DNA of 64,000 bases. Source: Simiduia sp. 21SJ11W-1 (GTDB taxonomy: Bacteria > Pseudomonadota > Gammaproteobacteria > Pseudomonadales > Cellvibrionaceae). The stretch's first letter is position 1; each line of letters begins with the position of its first letter. A program made the position numbers and the translations under genes. Location: assembly GCF_024138675.1 (NCBI RefSeq), contig NZ_CP090959.1, positions 3,770,001 through 3,834,000 on the forward strand. The letters are read 5' to 3'. Below are positions 1 through 9,079 of this stretch, in pieces. The notes beneath the pieces were generated by a model. That model saw nothing but the letters and a program-made list of their open reading frames with translations. It did no database searches and had not been told where the DNA came from.

Positions 1-687
1 ACCAATAAGAATCACTAAAATGCTGGATGCGCTGGTGAAAAAATAGTTATTCAAGGGGTTGATCTGAATCGCCGGGTCAACAATTTGCGCGGCACTCTGG
101 GTGAAACTTTGCAGCAAGGGGTCAATAGCCGAGGGCACGAAGTTAGCGGCAAAACCGCCCGATACACCGGCAAAGGCCGCGGAAATACCCGCCAGCGGGT
201 GGCGGCCCATGGCGTAGTAAATTACGCCTGCCAGCGGAATCACCAACACGTAGCCTGCATCAGTTGCAGTGTGGCTCACAATGGCCACCAGAATCACGAT
301 GGGCGTGAGCAAATACTGGGGCGTGCGATCCAGTACACGCTTGATACCGGTATTGATAAAGCCCGAGTGTTCAGCCACACCCACACCCAGCATGGCCACC
401 AGCACAACACCCAAGGGCGCAAAGCCTGTGAAGGTTTTCACCATATTGGCCAAAAAAGTGGCCAGGGAATCACCGGTTAACTGGTTGTTCACGACAATGG
501 CCGCGCCGGTGCGCGGGTCTATTTCGCTGAAACTCATACTCGAAAGCAGCCAGCTTAACGTCCATACGATTAACAGCGAGAAGAAGAAAATCATGGCGGG
601 ATCAGGCAACTTGTTGCCCGTGCGCTCAATCCAGTCCAGTATTTTTTCTAGTTTGGTGTTGGTGCTACCCGAGGTTGTGTCCTGCAC
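1..687 (-). CDS. AbgT-family transporter, N-terminal part (runs off the window)
   Basis: Inner-membrane transporter of the AbgT (p-aminobenzoyl-glutamate / antimetabolite efflux) family. The 229 visible codons are uninterrupted. They begin with a short cytoplasmic segment containing LDWIERTGNKLPDP, a family hallmark, followed by a hydrophobic helix (MIFFFSLLIVWTLSWLL), a polar loop (NNQLTGDSL), then FAPLGVVLVAMLGVGVAEHSG and SHTATDAGYVLVIPL, also typical. The start is taken as GTG because AGGAG lies 6 nt upstream; an overlapping ATG is out of frame. The RNA methyltransferase gene lies 25 nt upstream on the same strand, so the two may be cotranscribed. Substrate cannot be told from this half; members move folate breakdown products or export sulfonamides. 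Confidence 0.88.
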   Translation of the reverse strand, partial: MQDTTSGSTNTKLEKILDWIERTGNKLPDPAMIFFFSLLIVWTLSWLLSSMSFSEIDPRTGAAIVVNNQLTGDSLATFLANMVKTFTGFAPLGVVLVAMLGVGVAEHSGFINTGIKRVLDRTPQYLLTPIVILVAIVSHTATDAGYVLVIPLAGVIYYAMGRHPLAGISAAFAGVSGGFAANFVPSAIDPLLQSFTQSAAQIVDPAIQINPLNNYFFTSASSILVILIG

Positions 688-712
688 GGCATACTCCTAG
701 GTTGTGATTATT

Positions 713-1408
713 TTAATGTTCATCTGATCGCGTGGGCCTGTGCAATTTGTCGCACAGCGCATGCAAGAAGCCTATGGCTTTGGTATCGGCCTTTGGCAAC
801 ATCTCCAGCGCCCAGCGCGCCAGCTTGCTCTCTGGCCCATAGCGGTGAGCTTGCAACAAGGCTGAAACTTTCTCCCGCAATGCGCGATATTGTTGCGCAT
901 CAGACGGTGCTTCAGGCTGTTGCGCTCCTAGCGCCAGGCCCCGCAATTCGTAGGCATAGAGCATAACGGCCTGCGCCAGATTTAGCGACGGGTAAGGCGC
1001 CCCCAGGGCGATATTCGACACCAGATCACACTGGATAACATCGTCGTTAGACAGGCCCGAGGCCTCACAGCCAAATACCACTGCCACGCGGCCCAATGTA
1101 CCCGCCTTATTAGCAAGCACAGGCGCCAGCTCATGGGCGGGCGTGAGGCTTCTGAAGGGGTGGCGGGCTTTGGCCGAGGTGCCGATGCTGAGATCTACAT
1201 CGGCCAGTGCTGCCTGCAGGCTGTCATAATGCCTGGCACCTTCCAGCACATCGGTTGAGCCATGGGCCAAAATGCGTGCCTGCTTTTGGGCGTGGGCCTC
1301 GGTTGCGACCAAGCGCAACTGATGAAAGCCCATTGTCTTTAGCGCCCGGCAACTGGCGCCTACATTTTCGGGCACCGCCGGTGCCACCAGAACAAAAACA
1401 ACGTCCAT
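713..1408 (-). CDS. SpoU/TrmH-family RNA 2'-O-methyltransferase, TrmJ-like
   Basis: 231-residue SPOUT-class methyltransferase expected to 2'-O-methylate a tRNA or rRNA nucleoside using S-adenosylmethionine. Visible motifs are the N-terminal FVLVAPAVPENVGASCRALK (motif 1 type, NxGxxxRAxKxMG), VVFGCEASGLSNDD (motif 2) and PYPSLNLAQAV (motif 3, SLNLxQAV), with a helical C-terminal extension. The start is the ATG just before DVVFVLVAPA; the reading frame extends further upstream but that part has no family resemblance and overlaps the divergent pyruvate kinase gene. It resembles TrmJ in layout, but the usual trmJ sits near iscR/suhB, so this may be a paralogue; no symbol is given. A second TrmH-type gene lies at 45.6-46.2 kb. 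Confidence 0.85.
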   Translation of the reverse strand: MDVVFVLVAPAVPENVGASCRALKTMGFHQLRLVATEAHAQKQARILAHGSTDVLEGARHYDSLQAALADVDLSIGTSAKARHPFRSLTPAHELAPVLANKAGTLGRVAVVFGCEASGLSNDDVIQCDLVSNIALGAPYPSLNLAQAVMLYAYELRGLALGAQQPEAPSDAQQYRALREKVSALLQAHRYGPESKLARWALEMLPKADTKAIGFLHALCDKLHRPTRSDEH

Positions 1409-1522
1409 AGTATTCACTCTCTCAATGCCCGCTATTCTACTGCGATTAACAAGCCCTGGGGTATTTTGCGCACCTCTGGGCTCTGCTAGGCTGTGGGCAC
1501 TCCTTGCTCGATGGAACCCAGC

Positions 1523-2947
1523 ATGCGCAAAACAAAAATCATCTGCACCATTGGCCCGGCCACAGAAAGCTTTGACATGCTGGAGAAGCTCGCCCACGCC
1601 GGCATGAATGTGGCGCGGCTGAATATGTCCCACGGCGACCACACAAGCCATACCCGGGTGATAAAAGCCATCAAGCGCTTGAACAAGCAGCTCGCACACC
1701 CGGTGGCCATTTTGCTAGACACCCAAGGCCCCGAGATTCGCACCGGCGAGCGCGATAACGACCTCAACCTGCAAACCGGCGATGTTATTTCGGTAGTAGC
1801 CCGCGGCACCCAGGATGTTGAAGAGCACTCGCTGATGGTCAACTACGCAGATCTCATAGAAGACATGGATGTAGGCGACAAGCTCACCGTAGACAACGGC
1901 CTGATCAACCTGGAAATTCTGGAAAAGCACGAGCGCACGATGCGCTGCAAGGTTATAGACGGCGGCATTTTAAAGAGCAAGCGTCACGTGAACCTGCCCG
2001 GCATTCGCGTCAACCTGCCGGCCATTACTGAAAAAGACCGCCAGGATATCTTGTTTGGCATAGACATGGATGTAGATTACATCGCCCTGTCTTTTGTGCG
2101 CGAGGCGCGCGACATTACCGAGCTCAATACACTGCTGGGCGACAAGGCCGGCAAAATAAAAGTGGTGGCCAAAATTGAAAACCAGGAAGGCGTTGAGAAC
2201 ATCGATGCCATCATTCAAGCCGCCGATGGCATTATGGTGGCGCGGGGTGATCTTGGTTGCGAAGTGGATTTCTGGGAGCTGCCCAACATCCAGCGGCGCA
2301 TTGTGCGAGCCTGCGCCCAACAGGGCAAGCGCGTAATTGTGGCAACCCACCTGCTTGAAAGCATGATCGAGAACCCCATGCCCACCCGCGCAGAAGTTAC
2401 CGATGTGGCCAACGCCGTGTATGAAGAGGCCGACGCCATTATGCTCTCTGGCGAAACCACTGTGGGCAAATACCCCGTTAAATGTGTAGAGGCCATGAAC
2501 AACATCGCGCTCACCATTGAAAAGCACCGGGGTTTGAATTTTACCGCCGAACTCGAAACCCGCGATCACAAACAAAACCTGGCTGCCAGCGCCGTACATC
2601 TGGCCGAATCGCTCAAGGCCTGTGCCATTATTGTGATTACCCGGCGTGGGCGCATGGCCAACTATGTCACCAACTGCCACCCGCAGCACTCGCCCATACA
2701 CGCCTTTACCAACGATGGGCGCACGCGCCGGCAGCTGGCCATGAACCGCAATGTGTTTGCGCACAAGCTGTTGTTTTCCAAAGATCCTGAAAAAACTTTG
2801 TGTAAAGCATTCGAGCAACTGCTTGCCGCGGGTTTTGATCGGGCCGATCAGGTAGTGGTTATTTCAGACACCTTAGGCCACTATGACGCAGATTCCGGCC
2901 AAGGCATTGAGGCCATTCAGGTACGCAGCCTGGGCCAACCCCTTTGA
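1523..2947 (+). CDS. pyk: Pyruvate kinase
   Basis: Glycolytic enzyme converting phosphoenolpyruvate and ADP to pyruvate and ATP in the cytosol. The 474-residue product starts RKTKIICTIGPATES, matching the PykF-type N terminus. It carries the substrate/metal-binding segments LNMSHGDH, LDTQGPEIRTG and KIENQEGVENID, then VARGDLGCEV and the C-terminal allosteric domain (ITRRGRMANYVTN). In-frame starts also exist 4 and 10 codons upstream (ATG, GTG); the inner ATG is chosen because it fits the family's N terminus, though no strong ribosome site marks any of them. Divergent from the RNA methyltransferase and followed 41 nt later by a GST gene. Confidence 0.96.
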   Translation: MRKTKIICTIGPATESFDMLEKLAHAGMNVARLNMSHGDHTSHTRVIKAIKRLNKQLAHPVAILLDTQGPEIRTGERDNDLNLQTGDVISVVARGTQDVEEHSLMVNYADLIEDMDVGDKLTVDNGLINLEILEKHERTMRCKVIDGGILKSKRHVNLPGIRVNLPAITEKDRQDILFGIDMDVDYIALSFVREARDITELNTLLGDKAGKIKVVAKIENQEGVENIDAIIQAADGIMVARGDLGCEVDFWELPNIQRRIVRACAQQGKRVIVATHLLESMIENPMPTRAEVTDVANAVYEEADAIMLSGETTVGKYPVKCVEAMNNIALTIEKHRGLNFTAELETRDHKQNLAASAVHLAESLKACAIIVITRRGRMANYVTNCHPQHSPIHAFTNDGRTRRQLAMNRNVFAHKLLFSKDPEKTLCKAFEQLLAAGFDRADQVVVISDTLGHYDADSGQGIEAIQVRSLGQPL

Positions 2948-2988
2948 TGTAAAAAATTATTCAGTGCAGGTTATTTTAGGAGCATGTT

Positions 2989-3561
2989 ATGAAGCTGTAC
3001 GGATCCAACACCTCACCCTATGTCAGGCGCCTTCGCATTTGGCTGGCCGAGCGCGATTACGAATATATCAATATGAATATATTCGCAGGCGAAGACCGCA
3101 AGCTGCTTAAGGCAAAAAACCCCACCCTTAAGATTCCCATGATTGAGGACGACGGGCGGATTATTTTCGACTCCAACACTATTTATCGCTACCTGACTGA
3201 AAAATATGCCACGCCCGCACTTAACTGGGATCAGGAAAACCAGTTAACACTGGTAAACGCCGCCAGCGATTCATTAATTCAGCTACTACTGTGCGAACGT
3301 TCAAACCTGGATACCCACAGCGATGTGATGTTTTTCAAGCTGCAACGCGAGCGGCTGGCGGGGTTATTTGGCGAGCTGGACAAGCAGGTTGCCAAGGGCC
3401 AGTTTGATGAATGGAACTATGCCACCATTGGCCTCTATTGCTTGATAGATTGGGTAGAGTTCCGTGCGCTACACGAAATGCAAAGCTTTGGCGCGCTGCT
3501 GGAATTCCATAACCACCACGCAGCAACCCCCTTGGTGCAGGCAACCGACCCGCGCGATTAG
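2989..3561 (+). CDS. Glutathione S-transferase family protein
   Basis: 190-residue cytosolic GST-like protein. The N-terminal thioredoxin-fold domain (roughly 1-75) contains YGSNTSPYVRRLRIWLAER, with the Ser/Tyr region expected to contact glutathione, the cis-proline segment LKIPMIEDDG, and FDSNTIYRYL, which matches the glutathione gamma-glutamyl site (usually E/D-S). The rest is a helical C-terminal domain. AGGAG precedes the ATG at good spacing. Substrate unknown; members detoxify electrophiles or act in stress responses. It follows pyruvate kinase at short distance and may be cotranscribed with it. Confidence 0.88.
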   Translation: MKLYGSNTSPYVRRLRIWLAERDYEYINMNIFAGEDRKLLKAKNPTLKIPMIEDDGRIIFDSNTIYRYLTEKYATPALNWDQENQLTLVNAASDSLIQLLLCERSNLDTHSDVMFFKLQRERLAGLFGELDKQVAKGQFDEWNYATIGLYCLIDWVEFRALHEMQSFGALLEFHNHHAATPLVQATDPRD

Positions 3562-3862
3562 CACTTTTTTGCAATAACGGGCCTTGGTTTTGCCTGGAAT
3601 GGCTTGGCGCGGCTTGAATAAGCTTCATCTGCGCCTGTGCAGGCACAGGATGCACAGGCGCAGATATTGATCTTTGCCAACCGGCGCGCCAAAGGCCGGT
3701 GCGCAAAGGCTGTACGCTTGGTGTAACAGGCCATCGCCAAGGTTAACCCTGCAGATCACGGGTTTACAGCCGAGCGTGCACACCTTGTAGTACCGGCGCG
3801 CAGATAACGCAGTTGAACCCTGCGCGCCAAAGGTCTATCTTCACGGTTACAGCAGCCAGACC
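3562..3862 (+). other. Intergenic region, no gene recognised
   Basis: About 300 bases between the GST gene and gspA. The only clear structure is a perfect 14-bp inverted repeat (listed separately). The rest has several CCGGCGCGCC-like GC-rich stretches but no convincing reading frame or promoter that I can define. Confidence 0.6.
3627..3665. repeat. Perfect 14-bp inverted repeat, 11-nt loop
   Basis: Arms ATCTGCGCCTGTGC and GCACAGGCGCAGAT around AGGCACAGGAT. No clear T-run follows on either strand, so it is a weak candidate for a classical terminator; it could be a protein-binding palindrome or an RNA hairpin ending the GST transcript. Confidence 0.75.
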
Positions 3863-5542
3863 ATGCCCATGTATACCCAATACTTTGGTTTAAACGATAG
3901 CCCCTTTTCTATCTCGCCGAATCCGCACTACTTGTTCATGAGCGACAAGCACCGCGAGGCGCTGGGGCACCTGCTTTACGGCGTGGGCGTAGGCGGCGGC
4001 TTTGTGCTGTTAACAGGCGAAGTGGGCACCGGAAAAACCACCATTTGCCGTTGCCTGTTAGAACAACTGCCCGAAAATACCGATGTCGCCTTTGTGCTTA
4101 ATCCACTGCAGAACGCACGCGAGCTGCTGGAAAACATCAGCGAAGAGCTGGGCATTGAAATCACAGACGATCAACGCACCCTGCGCGGGCTTTCCAACGC
4201 GCTCTATCGGTTTTTACTGGCCAATCACGCCCGCGGGCGCAACACAGTGCTGCTGATTGATGAGGCACAAAATCTTGATACCAAAGTGCTTGAGCTTATT
4301 CGCCTGCTCACTAATCTGGAAACCAACACCAAAAAGCTTCTGCAAATTATTTTTATCGGCCAGCCTGAACTGCAGGCCATTCTGGAAAAGCCCGAGCTAC
4401 GCCAACTGGCCCAGCGCATCACCGCGCGCTTTCATATAGAGCCGTTAAACGAGGCAGAAACCCAGGCCTATATTCGCCACCGGCTACAAGTGGCCGGCCT
4501 GCCCGCCAGCCAACAATTGTTCCCACCGGCCATTATGCGGCGCATACATCAGCGCTGTGGCGGCATACCGCGCCTGATCAATGTGTTGTGTGATCGCGTG
4601 CTCTTGGGCACTTATTCCGAAAACAAAACCCAGGTAGATAGGCACACCTTAACGCGCGCAGCACGCGAGGTACTGGGCACGGGCGCCACCAAACTCCCGC
4701 CGCGCTGGGCTTTGGGCACGGCGGCAGCCCTGGTGTTGGGCCTTGGCTTATATGCGCTCTGGCCCGCGCCGCCCGCCATTACTGCGCCAGTATCCACAGC
4801 CACACCAGAGGCCAATGCAAGCACCCCAATCTCAAATGCGCCCTTGGCCACTGCCCCCATCCAGCGGCGAGTAGAGCAGCCACCCCCAGACCCGCTTGAT
4901 GCATTAATAGAGCAAAGCTTTTTACGCCGGGCAGGCGCCTTGAGCGCCCTGTTTACGCATTTACAATTGCCACAGTTAAGCGGGCCCGCGCCCTGCCGCG
5001 ATACCCGGGGTACAGGCATGAACTGCGCAGCACTCACGCTCGACAACTGGAACGGCTTGCTGCGCTACAACAGGCCTGCGGTAATAGAGCTCAACAGCGG
5101 CGACGGGCGCATGCGCTATGTGGCGCTACTGGGCCTACAGGCAGGCAATGCACATTTACTGCACCGCAATGGCACCAGTGAAGTACCACTCCTTTCACTG
5201 AGCCCACTGTGGAGTGGCGACGTTATATTTGCCTGGTCTGGCCCGGAAGATTATCAAAAGCCCCTGGCTGAGGGTGACGAAGGCGAGGCAGTGCGCTGGG
5301 TAGCAGCGCGGTTTGCAGAATTGGATGCACAACCCAAAGCGCTTACCGATAACCGCTTTAATCGCGCCCTTACCCAGCGCGTCAAATTGTTTCAACAGGC
5401 CCAAGGGCTTGAGAGCGATGGCATTGTTGGCTTGAACACATTATTGAAATTGAGCGACGCACTGGCGCTGGACAACACGCTGGTAAAGGTGTTTGTTGAA
5501 AAATCAGAGCAAGCGCCATCAACGCCTGTGAGTGAACCCTGA
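3863..5542 (+). CDS. gspA: GspA/ExeA-type AAA ATPase of type II secretion
   Basis: Inner-membrane ATPase that, with GspB, helps insert or assemble the type II secretion secretin through the peptidoglycan. The 559-residue protein opens with the family signature YFGLNDSPFSISPNPHYLF. A Walker A motif GEVGTGKTT lies at about 52-60 and Walker B VLLIDEAQN at about 128-136. A single membrane helix (around 282-301, ALGTAAALVLGLGLYALW) is followed by a proline/alanine-rich periplasmic linker, a cysteine-peptidase-like region and a C-terminal peptidoglycan-binding domain (QRVKLFQQAQGLESDGIVGLNTL). A second ATG two codons in is possible. Its stop overlaps the gspB start by one base (TGATG), indicating translational coupling. 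The main gsp operon is not in this window. Confidence 0.93.
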   Translation: MPMYTQYFGLNDSPFSISPNPHYLFMSDKHREALGHLLYGVGVGGGFVLLTGEVGTGKTTICRCLLEQLPENTDVAFVLNPLQNARELLENISEELGIEITDDQRTLRGLSNALYRFLLANHARGRNTVLLIDEAQNLDTKVLELIRLLTNLETNTKKLLQIIFIGQPELQAILEKPELRQLAQRITARFHIEPLNEAETQAYIRHRLQVAGLPASQQLFPPAIMRRIHQRCGGIPRLINVLCDRVLLGTYSENKTQVDRHTLTRAAREVLGTGATKLPPRWALGTAAALVLGLGLYALWPAPPAITAPVSTATPEANASTPISNAPLATAPIQRRVEQPPPDPLDALIEQSFLRRAGALSALFTHLQLPQLSGPAPCRDTRGTGMNCAALTLDNWNGLLRYNRPAVIELNSGDGRMRYVALLGLQAGNAHLLHRNGTSEVPLLSLSPLWSGDVIFAWSGPEDYQKPLAEGDEGEAVRWVAARFAELDAQPKALTDNRFNRALTQRVKLFQQAQGLESDGIVGLNTLLKLSDALALDNTLVKVFVEKSEQAPSTPVSEP

Positions 5543-6333
5543 TGTCTTACATTTTAGATGCGTTGAATAAGTCGGAACAGGAGCGGCGTGAGCAACAACA
5601 GGTGCCCAGCCTGCACGCCATTCACCAACCCGAAAAACGCACCACCGCACGGCCACACACGCTTTGGTTATTATTGGGTGCCATTGCCTTGTGTGCAGCA
5701 ATCCTAGCCGCTAGTTGGTGGCTGCTGGGCGAGCGGCCTGGTAAACCCGCCAAGCAGCCTGCAAGCCCACAAGTGACACAGGAAAATACACTAGCCGCAG
5801 CGATACAGGCCTCAATTACTCAGCCCGAGCAAGCACCTCAACCTTTACAGGCAACGTCAGAGCAAGAAGCTTTACCGGCAGCCTTGCAGTCAACACCGCC
5901 CCAAAACACGCGCCCACAGCGGCCAAAAACCGCGCCGGAACTACAGCCACAAGCCAACAGCGATGCAGTGGTATCGCTTTATACCAACCCGCAAGTAGAA
6001 CCCAAAACATCACCCAAAGCAGAGCCTCGGACCGTTAACAATTTACCACCTGCTGTGGCAAGCCAGGCACAAGCCGCCTTGGCCGTGCAGCAAGTGCTGC
6101 CCATATCAGCGCTGCCCATTGCAACGCAGCAGCGCCTGCCAGAGATGTATTATTCGGCTCACATTTATTCCAACGAAGAAGGCAAAGGCTTTGCCATTAT
6201 CAATGACCGCAGCCGCTACAAGGGTGACGTCATTGGCCCGGGCCTGTTTGTGCAGGAAGTGCGCGAGGAAGGCGTGGTACTTAATTTTGAGGGCCAGGCG
6301 TTTTTGTTAAACGCCCTTACCGATTGGCCCTAG
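5542..6333 (+). CDS. gspB: GspB-type general secretion pathway protein
   Basis: Partner of GspA in type II secretion. The 263-residue bitopic protein has the conserved N terminus SYILDALNKSEQERR (cytoplasmic), one membrane helix (LWLLLGAIALCAAILAASWWLL, about 34-55), a long low-complexity Pro/Gln/Ala region, and a C-terminal domain beginning LPEMYYSAHIYSNEEGKGFAIIND that matches the T2SSB/GspB periplasmic domain. Translationally coupled to gspA. The linker is long and repetitive, as usual for spanning the periplasm. Confidence 0.92.
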   Translation: MSYILDALNKSEQERREQQQVPSLHAIHQPEKRTTARPHTLWLLLGAIALCAAILAASWWLLGERPGKPAKQPASPQVTQENTLAAAIQASITQPEQAPQPLQATSEQEALPAALQSTPPQNTRPQRPKTAPELQPQANSDAVVSLYTNPQVEPKTSPKAEPRTVNNLPPAVASQAQAALAVQQVLPISALPIATQQRLPEMYYSAHIYSNEEGKGFAIINDRSRYKGDVIGPGLFVQEVREEGVVLNFEGQAFLLNALTDWP

Positions 6334-6339
6334 GCCGGG

Positions 6340-8145
6340 TTAAGTGGCATCTTTTGGTGTATCAATAACACAGCAATTTCGCCCGCGATCTTTGGCCTTG
6401 TAAAGCGCCTGGTCTGCGCGCGCAAATAGCTGGCTGCCGGTTTCACCGGCGCGCACCTGGGCCAAGCCTGCCGAGAATGTAATAGACAATTGCTGGTCTT
6501 TGAATTTGAATTTTGTGCCCGCCACAGCGGTGCGAATGCGATCCATCTTTTTGAGCCCGTCTTCTGCGGTGGTTTCAGGAAATAACACCACAAATTCTTC
6601 GCCGCCATAGCGGGCCATAAAATCCACGTCGCGCAGTTGTTTTTGAATGGCGTTACTGACCACTTTCAGCACTCTGTCGCCCACTTGGTGGCTGTAGTCG
6701 TCATTAAATTTTTTGAAGTGATCTATGTCGCACACCACCATCGTTAAATCGCGCTGGTAGCGGCGAAAGCGTTCTATTTCGTGGTGCAGCCGCTGGTTGT
6801 AGGCATCGCGGTTAGGCAGGCCTGTAAGATTATCTGTACTGGCTTTTTTATGGGCCGCTTCAAGTTCCGCGTTGCGCGCCTCGGCATCTTTTTTAAGTGC
6901 CGCTATGGTGGCCTCCATATCTTTTATTTTAGCCAAGGGCCCATCTTCGGCTGCGCGCGCCTTTCTGTGCCGGCTAACCACGGCGGCCAGCGTTTGCACA
7001 CGCGTTTCAATGGTACGTTTCAGTTCAGCCATATCAGACATAGATTGCAGCGCCTGGTCGAAGGCGCCCACTTCTGCATCCAGATCTATTAGCAACTGCT
7101 CTTCGCCTTCGGCAACCGCATTGGCCGCATCTACCGCGGCACCTGCCATGGTGATCATCTGGTTAATTTGCTCGAGCAGGTGTAACAGGTACTGCTGGTA
7201 ATCTTGCTTGGCGTTCACAATCAGCGCCATCACCAGATCGCGAATGTCTTCGAGCGTAGGCACCAGCTCATACCAGTTAAGGCCGTTGTGAATCCGGTTT
7301 TTAGCAGCCTCCGCCTTTTCTGCAACGGCGTCTTCGGGTTCCAGTTGATTCAGCAGATCGCCCAGTACACGGGAGATACGGTCGCTAATTTTGCCAAAGG
7401 GCGGCTCGTGCAAGGGCGCGCCACTTGGGTGCTCAATAAGCTCGCCACTGAGCCCCATGGGCGTCGCCTCTTGATGCTCTGGCGCATCATCGGGCGAGGC
7501 CTTTGCGGGTGTTTCAGTTGGGAGTGCAGCGCTTGGCTCGGGCTGAACATCTTCAGCACTCGGCTCTGTTGGCTCTTGGGCGAGCTCTGCCTCGGCGATG
7601 GTTTCGTCGCGGGCCTCGGAAGCCTGAGCCTTTGGTGCTTCACCTTGCGCTTTGGGCGCGCCAAACAAGCGGGCCAGTAAACCCGGCTGGTCGCTGGCGG
7701 CCATACCTTCAGCGGGCTTGAGGTTGCTTAAAGCTTCAAGCACCGGCGCCCATTCGTTGGCGAACGATTGCGATCTAAATAACTTGGTTGCGAGTTTCAG
7801 ATTTTTTTTGCTGGCGCCATCCAGGGCGAATTCAGACAAACTGTTTTGCAGGTCTGCTATGGCCTGTTGCTCGCGCTCGCGGGTGAGCTTGAGCTGGCGC
7901 TGGTAGTCTTCCAGGGTTTGTTCAAGCAGTGCCAACTGGCCAGGCTTACCCCAGCTACCGCGCTTGGCCTGCTGGTAAACGGGGTTTAAACCCTTGGAAA
8001 GCTGTTGATCTAGCAATGCGGCTGTACGGGCGAGTTTTTCGATGGCGCGCTGCAGGTCATCGCTGGCGCCCGCGGCACCACGCTCCTGTAATAGCTCTCG
8101 GTATTTTTCGCGCCAATAGGCTGCATCTTTAACGGGGGAGTTCAC
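6340..8145 (-). CDS. Diguanylate cyclase (GGDEF)
   Basis: 601-residue protein predicted to make cyclic di-GMP from two GTP. The GGDEF domain is C-terminal (about 433-595), beginning TDNLTGLPNRDAYNQR, with an intact active-site GGEEF near residue 514. An RxxD inhibitory site (RDVD) lies exactly five residues before it, so product feedback is likely. The N-terminal ~430 residues hold no domain I can name: helical segments, an acidic Pro/Ala/Glu-rich linker around 175-235 and a coiled coil just before the GGDEF. No membrane helix is evident. GTG start with a GAAGGAAGG ribosome site. Its place beside dsbA, cytochrome c4 and engB matches a Pseudomonas GGDEF gene (dgcH, as I recall). Confidence 0.9.
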   Translation of the reverse strand: MNSPVKDAAYWREKYRELLQERGAAGASDDLQRAIEKLARTAALLDQQLSKGLNPVYQQAKRGSWGKPGQLALLEQTLEDYQRQLKLTREREQQAIADLQNSLSEFALDGASKKNLKLATKLFRSQSFANEWAPVLEALSNLKPAEGMAASDQPGLLARLFGAPKAQGEAPKAQASEARDETIAEAELAQEPTEPSAEDVQPEPSAALPTETPAKASPDDAPEHQEATPMGLSGELIEHPSGAPLHEPPFGKISDRISRVLGDLLNQLEPEDAVAEKAEAAKNRIHNGLNWYELVPTLEDIRDLVMALIVNAKQDYQQYLLHLLEQINQMITMAGAAVDAANAVAEGEEQLLIDLDAEVGAFDQALQSMSDMAELKRTIETRVQTLAAVVSRHRKARAAEDGPLAKIKDMEATIAALKKDAEARNAELEAAHKKASTDNLTGLPNRDAYNQRLHHEIERFRRYQRDLTMVVCDIDHFKKFNDDYSHQVGDRVLKVVSNAIQKQLRDVDFMARYGGEEFVVLFPETTAEDGLKKMDRIRTAVAGTKFKFKDQQLSITFSAGLAQVRAGETGSQLFARADQALYKAKDRGRNCCVIDTPKDAT

Positions 8146-8212
8146 GGGCCTTCCTTCTCACTCGGGTTGCACTAAGCAGTGTAGACACCCGTGAGCAATA
8201 GTTGGCCATGAA

Positions 8213-8234
8213 AAAGGGGGCCTAAGCCCCCTTT
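8213..8234 (-). terminator. Rho-independent terminator after dsbA
   Basis: Nine-base-pair stem (AAAGGGGGC / GCCCCCTTT) with a CTAA loop. Read on the minus strand it is followed by a T-run, about 20 nt after the dsbA stop. Confidence 0.85.
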
Positions 8235-8255
8235 AGATCACAAGTAGGTGTGTAC

Positions 8256-8894
8256 TTACTTGGCGCGCTCAGCGCGAATCTTTTCAACCAGGAAGTCGGC
8301 CACTTCCAGCATGGCCTGCTGGCTGCCGGCGGCGCTGGCAGAGATGCGGTATTTGCCATCTACCACCAGCTCTGGGGTACCGGTAACGCGGTAGCTGCGC
8401 GCGCGGGCATCTGCCTGACGCACTTTGCCGGTTACACCAAAGGAGTTGAACACCTTGGCAAACTTGTCTGCGTCTACGCCATTGGCCACAAACAGCTCGG
8501 CAATTTCTGCCTCATTGGCCAGGCGCTGCTTGCGCACGTTCATGGCGTCGAAGATTGGATCGTGCAGGGTTTCCAACACGCCGAGCGCCTTGGCGGTGTA
8601 GAAAGCGCGTGCGTGCAGCTCCATGGTTTTGTTCCACATGGCGGGCGAGCGCACAAAGGCCACATCGTCGGCCTGCTTTTCTTTCCACGACTTTACCAGT
8701 GGCTCGAAGTGGAAGCAGTGGCCACAGCCGTACCAAAACACTTCGGTCACTTCTATTTTGTTGGGGTTGGCGGTGCGTACCGGGTTATCAAGCACTACGT
8801 AGTGTTTGCCCTCTTGGTATTTTGCAGGGCCCTGGCTATCTGCACAGGCCACCAAAGACACCATCAGGCCCAATACGGCCACAAGAATTCGCAT
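8256..8894 (-). CDS. dsbA: Thiol:disulfide interchange protein DsbA
   Basis: Periplasmic oxidase that introduces disulfide bonds into exported proteins and is reoxidised by DsbB. The 212-residue precursor has an N-terminal signal. The active site is C57-G-H-C60 within FWYGCGHCFHFEP. The cis-proline loop reads GTPELVVDG, and the helical insertion expected for DsbA lies between. The signal peptide ends VSLVACADS: this satisfies a lipobox (LVAC) but could also be an ordinary cleavage after Ala-Cys-Ala, so lipid attachment is uncertain. Flanked by its own terminator; cytochrome c4 lies upstream on the same strand behind another terminator. Confidence 0.95.
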   Translation of the reverse strand: MRILVAVLGLMVSLVACADSQGPAKYQEGKHYVVLDNPVRTANPNKIEVTEVFWYGCGHCFHFEPLVKSWKEKQADDVAFVRSPAMWNKTMELHARAFYTAKALGVLETLHDPIFDAMNVRKQRLANEAEIAELFVANGVDADKFAKVFNSFGVTGKVRQADARARSYRVTGTPELVVDGKYRISASAAGSQQAMLEVADFLVEKIRAERAK

Positions 8895-9021
8895 AACATC
8901 ACTCCCGTTAGTAAAGATTTGCCCGAATTATTCGGGTTTCATCGCGCGTGCGCAAGGCCACACCCGACAAACTGATTGCACCATAGGCCAAGCACGCTTA
9001 ACCCAGGCTGAATCTCAATAA

Positions 9022-9045
9022 AAAAGGCGACCTGGGTCGCCTTTT
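9022..9045. terminator. Terminator after cytochrome c4
   Basis: Ten-base-pair stem (AAAAGGCGAC / GTCGCCTTTT) with a CTGG loop. T-rich on both strands; on the minus strand it falls just after the cytochrome c4 stop. Confidence 0.85.
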
Positions 9046-9079
9046 AACTCGCTACACGCCGCACATGGCAGCGCCTTGC

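Noticed and set aside
1970-2818. 282-codon minus-strand frame opposite pyruvate kinase
   Set aside because: Shadow of the real gene; the plus strand has a full enzyme with all motifs.
8250-8975. 241-codon plus-strand frame opposite dsbA
   Set aside because: Antisense of dsbA; the minus strand has signal peptide and CGHC active site.
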